Shown piece after piece: positions 32,154 to 39,941 of a DNA stretch of 41,653 bases. The notes under the pieces were generated by a model. It saw only the letters and a list, made by a program, of their open reading frames with translations, was not told the origin of the DNA and searched no databases. Source of the stretch: Methanobacteriota archaeon (lineage in GTDB: Archaea > Thermoplasmatota > DTKX01 > VGTL01); the NCBI GenBank assembly GCA_016874675.1, contig VGTL01000019.1:1-41653 (forward strand). The letters run 5' to 3'. The translations under genes and the position numbers were made by a program. The number at the start of each line of letters is the position of its first letter. The stretch's first letter is position 1.

Positions 32154-32510
32154 ATGCACCGGGCGGTCTTCAGCTTCGAGCTGGGAAAGGACAGGAACGT
32201 GGCCGTTTTGGCGGCGCTCCGGCCGGAGTCGTCGCGGGAGCTGCCCCGGGCGCAGGCGCGTGTTTGGAGCGAGGGAGCAACCCTCCACCTCGAGATCCAG
32301 GCCGAGGACGCCGTCTCGCTCCGGGCGGCCGTGAACTCCTACCTGCGCTGGGTGAAGGTCGCCGCGGACGCCTCCGTGGCGGGGACGGCCGCCGGACAGG
32401 AGGCGAAGGCGGGTGGGAGGCTCGAAATCGAGGGCGGAAGGGGGAAGAAGACCCGTTTGAACTTCAAGGTCGCCGCCGAGGGGAAGAAGAGGCGCAAGGG
32501 AGGCAGATGA
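32154..32510 (+). CDS. pcc1: KEOPS subunit Pcc1-like protein
   Basis: A 118-residue protein. The central part (LPRAQARVWSEGATLHLEIQ, AEDAVSLRAAVNSYLRWVKV) has the strand-helix pattern and NSYLRW(V/I) helix of the Pcc1/CTAG family, the dimerisation subunit of the KEOPS complex that makes t6A37 in tRNA. A glycine/alanine linker (AGTAAGQEAKAGGRLE) and a basic end (GKKRRKGGR) extend beyond the usual 80-90 residues. Support is partly positional: pcc1 often lies between rpoP and prefoldin beta in archaea. The ATG at 32154 follows the rpoP stop by five bases; pfdB begins one base after its stop. Confidence 0.75.
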   Translation: MHRAVFSFELGKDRNVAVLAALRPESSRELPRAQARVWSEGATLHLEIQAEDAVSLRAAVNSYLRWVKVAADASVAGTAAGQEAKAGGRLEIEGGRGKKTRLNFKVAAEGKKRRKGGR

Positions 32511-32511
32511 G

Positions 32512-32862
32512 ATGGCCGACATGCCGCAGAAGCTCCAAAACCAGATAGCGCAGTACCAGCAGCTCCAGCAGCAGCTCCAGCTGCTCATGGCCCAGCGCAA
32601 CCAGTACTCGCTCCAGCTCGAGGAGGTCGGAAGGGCGATCGACGAGCTGGGCAGGACCGGGGCCGACACGCCCGTGTTCCGCAACGTCGGCTCGCTGCTC
32701 ATAAAGGTCGAGAAGATGGAGGAGCTCAAAAAGGAGCTCTCCGAGATGAAAGACACCCTGGGCATAAAGGTCAAGAGCCTGGAGCGCCAGGAGAACCACC
32801 TCAAGGAGCGGTTCGGGGCCCTGCGCACGGAGCTGCAGAGCGCGCTCAAGGGCGCCGGCTGA
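32512..32862 (+). CDS. pfdB: Prefoldin subunit beta
   Basis: A 116-residue prefoldin beta. It has two long coiled coils (LQNQIAQYQQLQQQLQLLMA and VEKMEELKKELSEMKDTLGI) joined by the short beta hairpin TPVFRNVGSLLIKV, the signature of beta subunits. Prefoldin is a hexamer of two alpha and four beta chains that captures unfolded proteins and passes them to the thermosome. The ATG at 32512 is one base after the pcc1 stop, in the conserved archaeal order. No partner alpha subunit is in the window. Confidence 0.96.
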   Translation: MADMPQKLQNQIAQYQQLQQQLQLLMAQRNQYSLQLEEVGRAIDELGRTGADTPVFRNVGSLLIKVEKMEELKKELSEMKDTLGIKVKSLERQENHLKERFGALRTELQSALKGAG

Positions 32863-32882
32863 GCCGGCCGGGCGGTGGGCCC

Positions 32883-33890
32883 GTGGAAGGCCTGGAGCGC
32901 CTGGCCGCCGAGCTGCCGTCGGGACGGAAGCTCGCGGTGTTCCACCCCAACGCCGACTGCGACGCGGTCGGGTCGGCGGTGGCCCTGAAGCGCGCCTTTC
33001 CCGGGTTCGACCTCTCGGGGGCCGGCGGCATAAGCCGGCTGGGGAAGCGGCTCCTCGAGAGCGTCGGCGAGAGGGTGCTCGAGGCGCCCGAATACGTTTC
33101 CTACGATACATTGGTGGTCCTGGACACGAGCAACCTGCCCTCGCTGGGCATCCCGCAGGAGGTGCTGGACGCCCGCAGGATCATAATCATCGACCACCAC
33201 CTGAGGACGGGCAACCTCAAGGGCGTGGAGCTGTACTACTCGGACGAGACCAAGCCCTCCTGCGCCGAGATAATCTGGGAGCTCCTGAATGTGCAGGGCG
33301 TCGGGGAAGCCCCGGGCGCAAAAACCGCGCAGGCCCGGGGGCTGGACCGCGGGGGCGCGGCGGGGCTCGCGGCCGGGATTCTCACGGACACGGCGCATCT
33401 TCGGTTCGCGCGGACCTCGACGCTGCGGGCGCTCACGGAGATACTGGACCGGTCGGGGCTCCCCCTCGAGGAGGTCCTGGCGCTCATGGAGGACGACGTT
33501 CCCGACATGTCGCGCAAGGTGGCGTTCCTGAAGGGGGCCCAGAGGCTGCGCTACGAGCAGGCGGGCGAGTACATCGTGGCTGCGTCCAATGTCTCGGCGT
33601 TCGAGGGGGCGCTGTCCAAGACGCTGCTTGCGCTGGGGGCCGACGTCGTGTTCGTCGGGGCGCAGGCCAAGCACGAGTTCCGGGTCAGCGGCCGGGCGGC
33701 GCAGGCGCTGGTGAGAAGGGGCTTCCACGTCGGCAAGCTCATGGAGGAGGCCGGGCGGGAGATGGGCGGGCAGGGCGGCGGGCACGCCGGCGCGGCGGGC
33801 ATGTCGGGAGGGGGGGAGATGGAGGCGGCCGTCAACATCCTGATGGAGAAGGCGCTCTCGGCGCTGCGGCAGATGCCGAAGGGCGGATAG
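32883..33890 (+). CDS. DHH-family phosphoesterase
   Basis: A 335-residue DHH/DHHA1 protein. Metal-binding residues are in place: H21, N23, D25, D27 in HPNADCDAVGSA, D81 in VVLDTSN, D104-H105-H106 in IIIDHHLR, and D-T in GILTDTAHLRF. The C-terminal DHHA1 region carries the glycine-rich substrate loop GGGHAGAAG near residues 298-306. Relatives hydrolyse short oligonucleotides, cyclic dinucleotides or pAp, or act as RecJ-like nucleases; this one cannot be assigned further. It starts at a GTG (32883) 20 bases after pfdB and is likely the last gene of the superoperon, which would link nanoRNA clearance with the exosome. A tandem repeat follows at 33896. Confidence 0.9.
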   Translation: MEGLERLAAELPSGRKLAVFHPNADCDAVGSAVALKRAFPGFDLSGAGGISRLGKRLLESVGERVLEAPEYVSYDTLVVLDTSNLPSLGIPQEVLDARRIIIIDHHLRTGNLKGVELYYSDETKPSCAEIIWELLNVQGVGEAPGAKTAQARGLDRGGAAGLAAGILTDTAHLRFARTSTLRALTEILDRSGLPLEEVLALMEDDVPDMSRKVAFLKGAQRLRYEQAGEYIVAASNVSAFEGALSKTLLALGADVVFVGAQAKHEFRVSGRAAQALVRRGFHVGKLMEEAGREMGGQGGGHAGAAGMSGGGEMEAAVNILMEKALSALRQMPKGG

Positions 33891-33895
33891 GGAAA

Positions 33896-33931
33896 ACGGG
33901 CGATACGGGGGATACGGGCAATTCGGGCAAT
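33896..33931. repeat. Four tandem 9-bp units
   Basis: ACGGGCGAT, ACGGGGGAT, ACGGGCAAT and TCGGGCAAT follow one another directly in the spacer after the DHH gene. This is one of several intergenic low-complexity arrays in the window. Confidence 0.7.
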
Positions 33932-33989
33932 GCGGATTCCACACGCAAAAGTTAAAATCCCGCCGGTTCATCGAGATGCGGAAGGCACG

Positions 33990-34301
33990 ATGAAGGCGGA
34001 CCTGCGGCGGCTCACGAGGAACATCGTGGAGGCGTTCCACCCCCAGAGGATAATCCTTTTCGGGAGCCGGGCGAACGGCCGGGCTCGGCCCGACAGCGAC
34101 GTCGACATCCTTGTGATAATGGAGAGCAGGAAGCCCGCGGCCCGTCGGGCGGCGGACATCTACCGGAAATTGGGCTGGCGGAGGTTCCCGCTCGATGTCA
34201 TCGTGTTCACGCCGCGGGAGATTGCCCGGAAGATGCGCGGTTTCGATCCCTTCCTCGAAGACATCATGAAGAACGGGCGGGTCCTGTATGAAGCCGGATG
34301 A
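33990..34301 (+). CDS. MNT-type nucleotidyltransferase, probable antitoxin
   Basis: A 103-residue minimal nucleotidyltransferase. The signature GSRANGRARPDSDVDI has G25-S26 and the catalytic pair D37, D39; a third acidic residue may be D73 in FPLDVIV. In MNT-HEPN pairs this protein is the antitoxin, which in some systems adds AMP to the toxin. The ATG at 33990 has GGAAGG four bases ahead; a longer in-frame version from 33930 adds 20 residues without homology. The 3' end overlaps the HEPN gene by 14 bases, so the two are coupled. Confidence 0.88.
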   Translation: MKADLRRLTRNIVEAFHPQRIILFGSRANGRARPDSDVDILVIMESRKPAARRAADIYRKLGWRRFPLDVIVFTPREIARKMRGFDPFLEDIMKNGRVLYEAG

Positions 34302-34662
34302 CGCCGCCCTCTGGATAGGGAAGGCCGAGCAGGACTGGCGTGTAGCCCGGAAGCTCGACCCCGCCACTGAACCGGATGCCATCTGCTTTCACTGCCAGCA
34401 ATGCGCGGAGAAATACCTGAAGGCACTGCTCGTGCGCGCCCGCCGGAGATTTCCCAAGACCCATGACCTCGGCATCCTGCTCAATCTGGTCGCGCCAGGC
34501 GCGAACCATCTGCGGAAACATGAAAACGACCTGAGCGACCTCAACCCGTATTCCGTCATCGCCAGGTATCCGGGGCTTGACACCACGCCGGCAGAGGCGC
34601 GGGAGGCAAGAGTCATCACGCGAAGGGTCAGGCTGGTGTTGCGGCGGCTCTTGGGACTCTGA
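34288..34662 (+). CDS. HEPN-domain protein, probable toxin partner
   Basis: A 124-residue HEPN protein of the PF05168 type: WIGKAEQDWRVARKL at the start, CFHCQQCAEKYLKALLVRAR in the middle (the family FHxQQxAEKxLKAL block), then KTHDLGILLNLV and ARYPG near the end. The RX4-6H ribonuclease motif of active HEPN toxins (for example RX4HXY in HepT) is not evident, so it may not cut RNA. It overlaps the nucleotidyltransferase gene and lies six bases ahead of truD, which may be co-transcribed by proximity alone. Confidence 0.85.
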   Translation: MKPDDAALWIGKAEQDWRVARKLDPATEPDAICFHCQQCAEKYLKALLVRARRRFPKTHDLGILLNLVAPGANHLRKHENDLSDLNPYSVIARYPGLDTTPAEAREARVITRRVRLVLRRLLGL

Positions 34663-34667
34663 TCAGG

Positions 34668-35891
34668 ATGCGCGGCCGCCGCTACACCCTGAGGACGAGG
34701 CCCGGCGACTTCGTCGTCGAGGAGCTTTTGGACTTCGGGCCCGGCAGGGAGGGCGCGTTCGGCATCTACCGGCTGAAGAAGACCGGCCTCGACACGACGA
34801 CGGCGCTGAAGATAATCGCCAAGCGGACCAACGTGCCCTTCCGGGCAATCGGGTGCGCCGGGCTCAAGGACCGGCACGGGGAATCCGTCCAGTACGTCTC
34901 GATAGCTAGGAAGTGGGGCGACCGGCTCGAGCTCTCCGAGCGGAGCATGTCGCTGGAGCTTTGCGGCTATTGCGATCAGGAAATACTGCCCGGGAGCCAC
35001 CGCGGGAACCGCTTCGAGATCACTCTGCGCAGGATGAACCGGCAGACGCTCGATCTGATGACGAGGAATGTGGAGCTTGCGAGGGGATTGCCGATACCCA
35101 ACTACTTCGACAGCCAGCGGTTCGGGTCGCTCCGGGGCGCCGCATCTTTGCATTTGTCGGGCGGCGCCCCGCCTTTTGATATCGTCGAGGTGCTGAAGGG
35201 GAACCACGAGAAGGCTTTGAAGAGCATCCTGACCGGGACCTGCCGCAAGGAGCAAAGCCGCGTGAAGGCGCTCAAGCGGGCGCTGGCCGCAAGCTGGGGC
35301 GACTGGGCGAAATGCGCCGGGCTTTCCGCGGAAGCAAGGTACGAGAACTACGCCGAGGTATTCGCATATCTGAGGGAGAAGGGTGATTTCAGGGGAGGGC
35401 TGGGGCTTGTCCGGGACCGGCGCCTCCGGATGGGCGCGCTCGCCCTCCAGGGCTGGCTCTGGAACGAGGCCGCTAAGATGCGGCTTCTGAAGGCGTTCGG
35501 AAAGGCGGGCCTCTCGGTCGCGCGCTACGGGGCCGGCGAGCTGCTCTTTCCGAAATTGGGCGGGATGGCGCTGGAGGAGTACCGGCTCTTCGCCCGGGAG
35601 ATGGATGGAAGGCGGCTTCTGCTGCCCCGTCCCTGGATGGTGGAGCGCGGTGACCACGAGGTGAGGCTCGAGGAGCTGGGAATCGACCTTCGGGACCTGG
35701 AAGGGCTCAAGGGGTTCGGCGTCTCGCTCTCGAAGGAGGAGCGGCCGCTGTTCGTCGGCGTGCCGGACCTGGAGCTTCGCGGGAGCGGCGAGGAGGAATC
35801 GAAGGCCCAGCGGAGGTTCTGGGCGACGCTCCGGTTCTCGCTGCCCCCGGGCGCCTACGCCACGGTCGTCGTGAAGGCGCTCCTGGGATGA
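34668..35891 (+). CDS. truD: tRNA pseudouridine(13) synthase TruD
   Basis: A 407-residue TruD. The catalytic aspartate is D68 in AGLKDRHG. Other hallmarks are the early DFVVEEL (residues 14-20), the NYFDSQRFGS block (145-154) and the C-terminal region with LALQGWLWNEA. The enzyme makes pseudouridine at position 13 of some tRNAs and further sites in archaea. Full length for archaeal members, with the TRUD insertion domain between about 155 and 330. The ATG at 34668 follows the HEPN stop by five bases. Its stop is only four bases from the stop of the convergent giant surface protein gene. Confidence 0.95.
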   Translation: MRGRRYTLRTRPGDFVVEELLDFGPGREGAFGIYRLKKTGLDTTTALKIIAKRTNVPFRAIGCAGLKDRHGESVQYVSIARKWGDRLELSERSMSLELCGYCDQEILPGSHRGNRFEITLRRMNRQTLDLMTRNVELARGLPIPNYFDSQRFGSLRGAASLHLSGGAPPFDIVEVLKGNHEKALKSILTGTCRKEQSRVKALKRALAASWGDWAKCAGLSAEARYENYAEVFAYLREKGDFRGGLGLVRDRRLRMGALALQGWLWNEAAKMRLLKAFGKAGLSVARYGAGELLFPKLGGMALEEYRLFAREMDGRRLLLPRPWMVERGDHEVRLEELGIDLRDLEGLKGFGVSLSKEERPLFVGVPDLELRGSGEEESKAQRRFWATLRFSLPPGAYATVVVKALLG

Positions 35892-35895
35892 CCCG

Positions 35896-38800
35896 CTACC
35901 TTCTCCGCCGGCCCAGCAGCACCAGCCCGGCCAGGAGCGCCGCGGCAAGGACCGCCGCCTCGAAGCCCGGCTGGGACTTGGGCTTCTCGTAGGTCACGGT
36001 GAATTTGGCCTCCTGGACGTTGCCCGACCCGTCCGTTGCCGATACGACAAGGGTGTTCTTGCCCTCCTTCAACGAGACGTTGGTCGCGGTCCACACCCCG
36101 GCGGCGAAGGTCACCGGCACGTCCGCCCCGTTCACCTTGAGCGTGACCTTCTTCACGGCGACGTTGTCGCTCGCGGTCCCGCTGAGCAGGGCGAGCGTCC
36201 CCTTGCTCACCTTGGCCCGGTCCTTGATGGAGGTCAGGGTTATCGCGGGCTTGACAGTGTCCCCGCCCGGGATGTAGGTCACCAGGATGGAGGCGGTCTC
36301 GGTGTTGCCGGCAAAGTCCGTGGAGCGGGCCCACACGGTGTTCCCGCCCTCCCCCACGGTGAGGCCGGGGAAGGTCCAGCTCGATGTCCCCGATGCCAGC
36401 CACCACTCTATCCCGCTCAGGCTGACCTCCACCTTGTAGACGCCGAAGTCGTCCGAGGCGGTCCCGGTCAGGTTGAACGAGGCAGAGGGGACCACCGTCC
36501 CGTTGGCGGGTGCGGTGATCGCCACCGTGGGCTTGCGGTTGTCGGAGGTCCCGGCGGCCCGGTAACCGACCAGTATCCAGGTGGTGTTGGTGTTCCCGGA
36601 GAAGTCCGTCGCCCTGGCCCAGACGGTGCTTATCCCCTCCCCGACTGTGAGGCCGGTGAAGGTCCAGCCCTCCGTCCCGTTGGCCGGTAGCCAGGCGATG
36701 CCGTTCTGGCTGACCTCGACCAGCGTGACCGAGAAGTCGTCCGAGGCGGTGCCGGCGAGGTCGAACGTCCGGGAGGCGACCAGCGTCCCGTTGGCCGGCG
36801 TGGTGAAGGCGATGGAGGGCCTCAGGGCGTCGCCGGCCCCGCCGGCGCGGTAGCCGACGAGGACCTGGGCCGTCCGGGTGTTGCCGGAGAAGTCCGTCGC
36901 CCGGGCCCAGATGGCGCTGATGCCCTCTCCCACGGTGAGGCTGGGGTAGGTCCAGTCGGTGGTGCCGACGGCCTCCAGCCACTCCATCCCGTTCAGGCTG
37001 ACCTCGACCTTGACCACGGCGAAGTCGTCCGTGGCGTTGCCCGACAATTCGAAGTTGGGGGAGCCCAGGAGGGTGCCGTTGGCCGGGGACGTTATGGATA
37101 TCTGCGGCGGGGCGGTGTCCGTCCCGCCGCCGGCGATGAAGCCCACCCCGATCGAGGCTGTGTCGGACTTGCCGGCAAAGTCCGTGGCCTTGACGTAGAC
37201 CGTGCTTACGCCCTCTCCCACCGTGAGGCCCTCGTAGGTCCACTCGGTCGTGCCGGATGCGGGCGACCAGGCGATGCCGCTCAGGCTCACCTCCACCTTG
37301 AAGACCTCGTAGTCGTCCGACGCCGTGCCGGTGAGGTCGAAGCTCGCCCGGCGGAGCATCGTCCGGTCGGCGGGAGAGGTGATGTTCACCCGGGGGCTCT
37401 CGCCGTCGGTCACGCCCCCCGCCTCGTAGGCCACGACGACCCAGGCGACCATCGTGTTGCCCAAGACGTCCGTCGCCCTGGCCCAGACGGTGCTCACCCC
37501 CTCGCCGACGGTCAGGCCGGCGTACTCCCAGCTGGTGGTGCCCTCCGCCTCCGTCCACTCGATGCCGTTCTGGCTCACCTCGACCCTGAGGAGCTCCAGG
37601 TTGTCCGAGGCCGTCCCGGAGATGTCGAACGTTGCCGACGGGAGGATGGAGCCGTTGGAGGGGGAGGTTATGGAGATGGAGGGCTCCGGGTCGGCCGGGG
37701 GAATTATCCGGAAGGAATAGGTCGCGTCCCTCGACGACACGAGCAGGTGGAGGGGCCCGTCGACGGCAGGGATGAACTCCATCGTGGAGGTGGTGTTGGC
37801 CGTCAAGTCGTCGGTCTTCGCCAGGAGGTCCCCCATCGCGCTCAGGAGCGAGGCGTTGAGGGTCCGGTTGCCCCCGGTCATCGTGACCTCCACCGTGAGG
37901 GTGCGGTCCGAAAGCCCCAGGAAGGCGAAGTAGTCCTTCGTATCGTCGTCGCCCAGAAGGCCCTTGCAGTCCGTCTGGGGGACCGCCGGGCGGGACGTCT
38001 CCAGCGTGTCCCCGGCGTCGCCGGGGGTGCCGGCGTCCATCTGGTCCGTGAGCGTCAGGTCGAGAGTGTAGTCGTTGTCGCCGGAGATGTTGATGTACCA
38101 CAGGCCGGCGCCGGAGTCGCTTGTGATCCGGCGGCCGGTCTCGGACTTCTCGGGGGCGACCCACTTGGTCGAGTTCACCGGGGCCTTCTTCGCGTTGTAG
38201 AGCTGGAGCCTGAGGCTGCCGTTGTCAGAATCGCCCGCGGCGAGCTCGTAGTCGAGAACCTGCCCGGCGGTGACCTCGACGGAGTACCAGTCGGTGCCGT
38301 CGTCGTCGCGCGCCCACCCGCGGTAGTTGCCGCTCCCCGGCAGGAGGACCGTGTCCGTGAGCGTCTCGTTGAAGACGTCGGGCGCGTCCCGGCCGGAGCC
38401 GCCGTCGTTTTGGGGGACGATGCGGTAGGAATAGGTGAAATTGCAGCTCTCGGCGCTGGTGGGATGCAACTCCACTTGGTACGTGCTCGGGTGCGATGCA
38501 TTGGTCACCCATTCGACCGAGCGGGATTGCCCGGGCGCGATGGTGACCGTCCGCCCGGCCGGATCGGGCTGGATGTCCCTGTACAGGTCGAAGACCTCCA
38601 ATGTGAGCGATGTCGAGTTCGGGGTGTCGGCCACGGCCGCCGTGGCGACCAGCATCGAGCCGTTGGTGACGTCGACCCGGTAGAGGGAGTGTCCGAAGTA
38701 CGATTGGACGCACACGCTCCAGTAGGTCTTCCCCTCCTCGATCCTCCGGTTGACGGGTCCTTCCGTGGGCAGGTCCCATTCCTCGATCCGGATGTTGTAG

Positions 38801-39219
38801 TTGGTCGTCCCGGTCTTGCTTTCTATCACAATGTAATAGTACTGATCCTGGACGCTCGGTTCCCGGTACATCCGCGTTTCCCAGGAGGCCCCGCTGGACA
38901 CGAGGGGGCCCGATTTGGTGTAATTGTCATAGTTCGGCCCAAGATGCACGAAGATGCTCACCTCCACCTCCCAGTTCTGGGGGGCCGTGAAATTGAAGAT
39001 GTAGAACTTGTCGGTGCTCAGCGCGACCTTGTAGTAGTCCCGGATGTCGTTGGGCCGGCTCACGCTCCCCGAGGAGGTGCCGACGGCGATGGTCTCGGCC
39101 GATGCGAAGTCGTCGTTCCCGGTGTTGTCCGCGGAAACGCCCCGGAAGATGCCCCCGAAGCACCCCAGGACGAGCAGAAGTCCGACCCCCAGGCATGGAA
39201 CAGCGCGGTATTCCCCCAT
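35896..39219 (-). CDS. Giant surface protein with PPC-like domains, six Ig-like repeats and PGF-CTERM
   Basis: A 1107-residue exported protein. A signal peptide covers about 1-30 (LGVGLLLVLGCFGGIF). Two to three pre-peptidase-C-like beta domains follow to about 505 (NDDFASAETIAVGTSSGS, DIRDYYKVALSTD). Five near-identical Ig-like repeats begin near 510, 608, 705, 803 and 900, each with (I/V)(T/A)(S/A)P(A/S)NGT, SGTASD(D/N), and LTVGEGVSTVWARATD. A sixth, divergent one starts near 995. The end is QPGFEAAVLAAALLAG, more hydrophobic residues, then RRRR: a clear PGF-CTERM anchor. The ATG at 39219 was chosen for the signal peptide; ATTATTATATC (minus strand, around 39252) is its TATA box, giving a very short leader. 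Probably an S-layer-associated or adhesive protein. Confidence 0.88.
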   Translation of the reverse strand: MGEYRAVPCLGVGLLLVLGCFGGIFRGVSADNTGNDDFASAETIAVGTSSGSVSRPNDIRDYYKVALSTDKFYIFNFTAPQNWEVEVSIFVHLGPNYDNYTKSGPLVSSGASWETRMYREPSVQDQYYYIVIESKTGTTNYNIRIEEWDLPTEGPVNRRIEEGKTYWSVCVQSYFGHSLYRVDVTNGSMLVATAAVADTPNSTSLTLEVFDLYRDIQPDPAGRTVTIAPGQSRSVEWVTNASHPSTYQVELHPTSAESCNFTYSYRIVPQNDGGSGRDAPDVFNETLTDTVLLPGSGNYRGWARDDDGTDWYSVEVTAGQVLDYELAAGDSDNGSLRLQLYNAKKAPVNSTKWVAPEKSETGRRITSDSGAGLWYINISGDNDYTLDLTLTDQMDAGTPGDAGDTLETSRPAVPQTDCKGLLGDDDTKDYFAFLGLSDRTLTVEVTMTGGNRTLNASLLSAMGDLLAKTDDLTANTTSTMEFIPAVDGPLHLLVSSRDATYSFRIIPPADPEPSISITSPSNGSILPSATFDISGTASDNLELLRVEVSQNGIEWTEAEGTTSWEYAGLTVGEGVSTVWARATDVLGNTMVAWVVVAYEAGGVTDGESPRVNITSPADRTMLRRASFDLTGTASDDYEVFKVEVSLSGIAWSPASGTTEWTYEGLTVGEGVSTVYVKATDFAGKSDTASIGVGFIAGGGTDTAPPQISITSPANGTLLGSPNFELSGNATDDFAVVKVEVSLNGMEWLEAVGTTDWTYPSLTVGEGISAIWARATDFSGNTRTAQVLVGYRAGGAGDALRPSIAFTTPANGTLVASRTFDLAGTASDDFSVTLVEVSQNGIAWLPANGTEGWTFTGLTVGEGISTVWARATDFSGNTNTTWILVGYRAAGTSDNRKPTVAITAPANGTVVPSASFNLTGTASDDFGVYKVEVSLSGIEWWLASGTSSWTFPGLTVGEGGNTVWARSTDFAGNTETASILVTYIPGGDTVKPAITLTSIKDRAKVSKGTLALLSGTASDNVAVKKVTLKVNGADVPVTFAAGVWTATNVSLKEGKNTLVVSATDGSGNVQEAKFTVTYEKPKSQPGFEAAVLAAALLAGLVLLGRRRR

Positions 39220-39309
39220 GAGAAACCCCGAAGGTGGATGCGTGTGAGATATAATAATATTTCCCATCCGGAACGGCAAGGGAGCCTTTCCCGGCGGCCC
39301 GGTGGCAAA

Positions 39310-39333
39310 CTATAAATAATGATACATATGTAT
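39310..39333 (+). promoter_or_regulatory. TATA box and palindromic operator of the AbrB-PIN operon
   Basis: CTATAAATA (39310-39318) is a TATA box about 35 bases ahead of the antitoxin ATG. ATACATATGTAT (39322-39333) is a perfect 12-base palindrome between TATA and the start, the expected place for an AbrB/MazE-type antitoxin to repress its own operon. Confidence 0.65.
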
Positions 39334-39348
39334 AATTAATCGATACCT

Positions 39349-39564
39349 ATGGTGACCGCTCGCGTGACCCGCTGGGGGAACTCGCTGGGGATCAGGATTC
39401 CGAAGAAGAAGGCAATACTCGAGGGTATCAAGGAGGGTGACCAAGTGCTGATAATCAAGAATGGACTGACCATCAAGGAGCTTGTCAAGAAGTTCGGCAC
39501 CAGGAAATCGAAGAGGTCGACGCAGGAAATGAAGGACGAGGCCCGGAGGGGATGGGGTGAATGA
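39349..39564 (+). CDS. vapB: AbrB/MazE-type antitoxin (VapB-like)
   Basis: A 71-residue protein. The first 45 residues are the swapped-hairpin DNA-binding fold: VTRWGNSLGIRIPKKKAILE, followed by GIKEGDQVLIIKNG. RWGNSLG(I/V)R(I/L)P is the signature of this family. The charged C-terminal half (KSKRSTQEMKDEARRGWGE) would wrap the toxin. The ATG at 39349 follows a promoter with a palindromic operator. Its stop overlaps the PIN gene start by eight bases. Confidence 0.92.
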   Translation: MVTARVTRWGNSLGIRIPKKKAILEGIKEGDQVLIIKNGLTIKELVKKFGTRKSKRSTQEMKDEARRGWGE

Positions 39565-39934
39565 TTACCTTTGGGATTCCTATGCACTGATAGAGGGTCT
39601 CAAAGGCTCGGCCGCATATTCAGAGCTTGAGTCTGCCCCGATAATAACCACCCCGTTCACAGTCATGGAGACCTGCCATTTCCTTCAAAAGGATCTGGAT
39701 TATTCCCCGCAGGAAAGCGCAGACATCGCCTTGGACCTGATGGAGCATGCCCCGCCGTTGGATGGCAGGCTGTTGTCGGCCGCCGCCACCTGGCGGCTTG
39801 AGCATGCCACCCGCCAGCGGAATTATTCCTATGCCGATGCCCTTGGTTACGTCATGGCCCGATGCTTGGGATTGACATTCCTGACCGGCGACCGGGCTTT
39901 CGAAAGCCTGCCGGGCGTCGAGATAAGGCGGTGA
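39557..39934 (+). CDS. vapC: VapC PIN-domain ribonuclease toxin
   Basis: A 125-residue PIN protein starting at a GTG (39557) with GGAGGGGATGG just upstream, inside the antitoxin gene. Acidic residues: D7 in LWDSYALIE, E38 in TVMETCHF, D94 in YSYADALGYVMA and D112 in FLTGDRAFE. All four are in the standard positions for a Mg-dependent nuclease that cuts tRNA or rRNA. The order and overlap with the AbrB-type antitoxin make this a complete VapBC module. It ends seven bases ahead of priS. Confidence 0.93.
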   Translation: MNDYLWDSYALIEGLKGSAAYSELESAPIITTPFTVMETCHFLQKDLDYSPQESADIALDLMEHAPPLDGRLLSAAATWRLEHATRQRNYSYADALGYVMARCLGLTFLTGDRAFESLPGVEIRR

Positions 39935-39941
39935 CGGCCGG

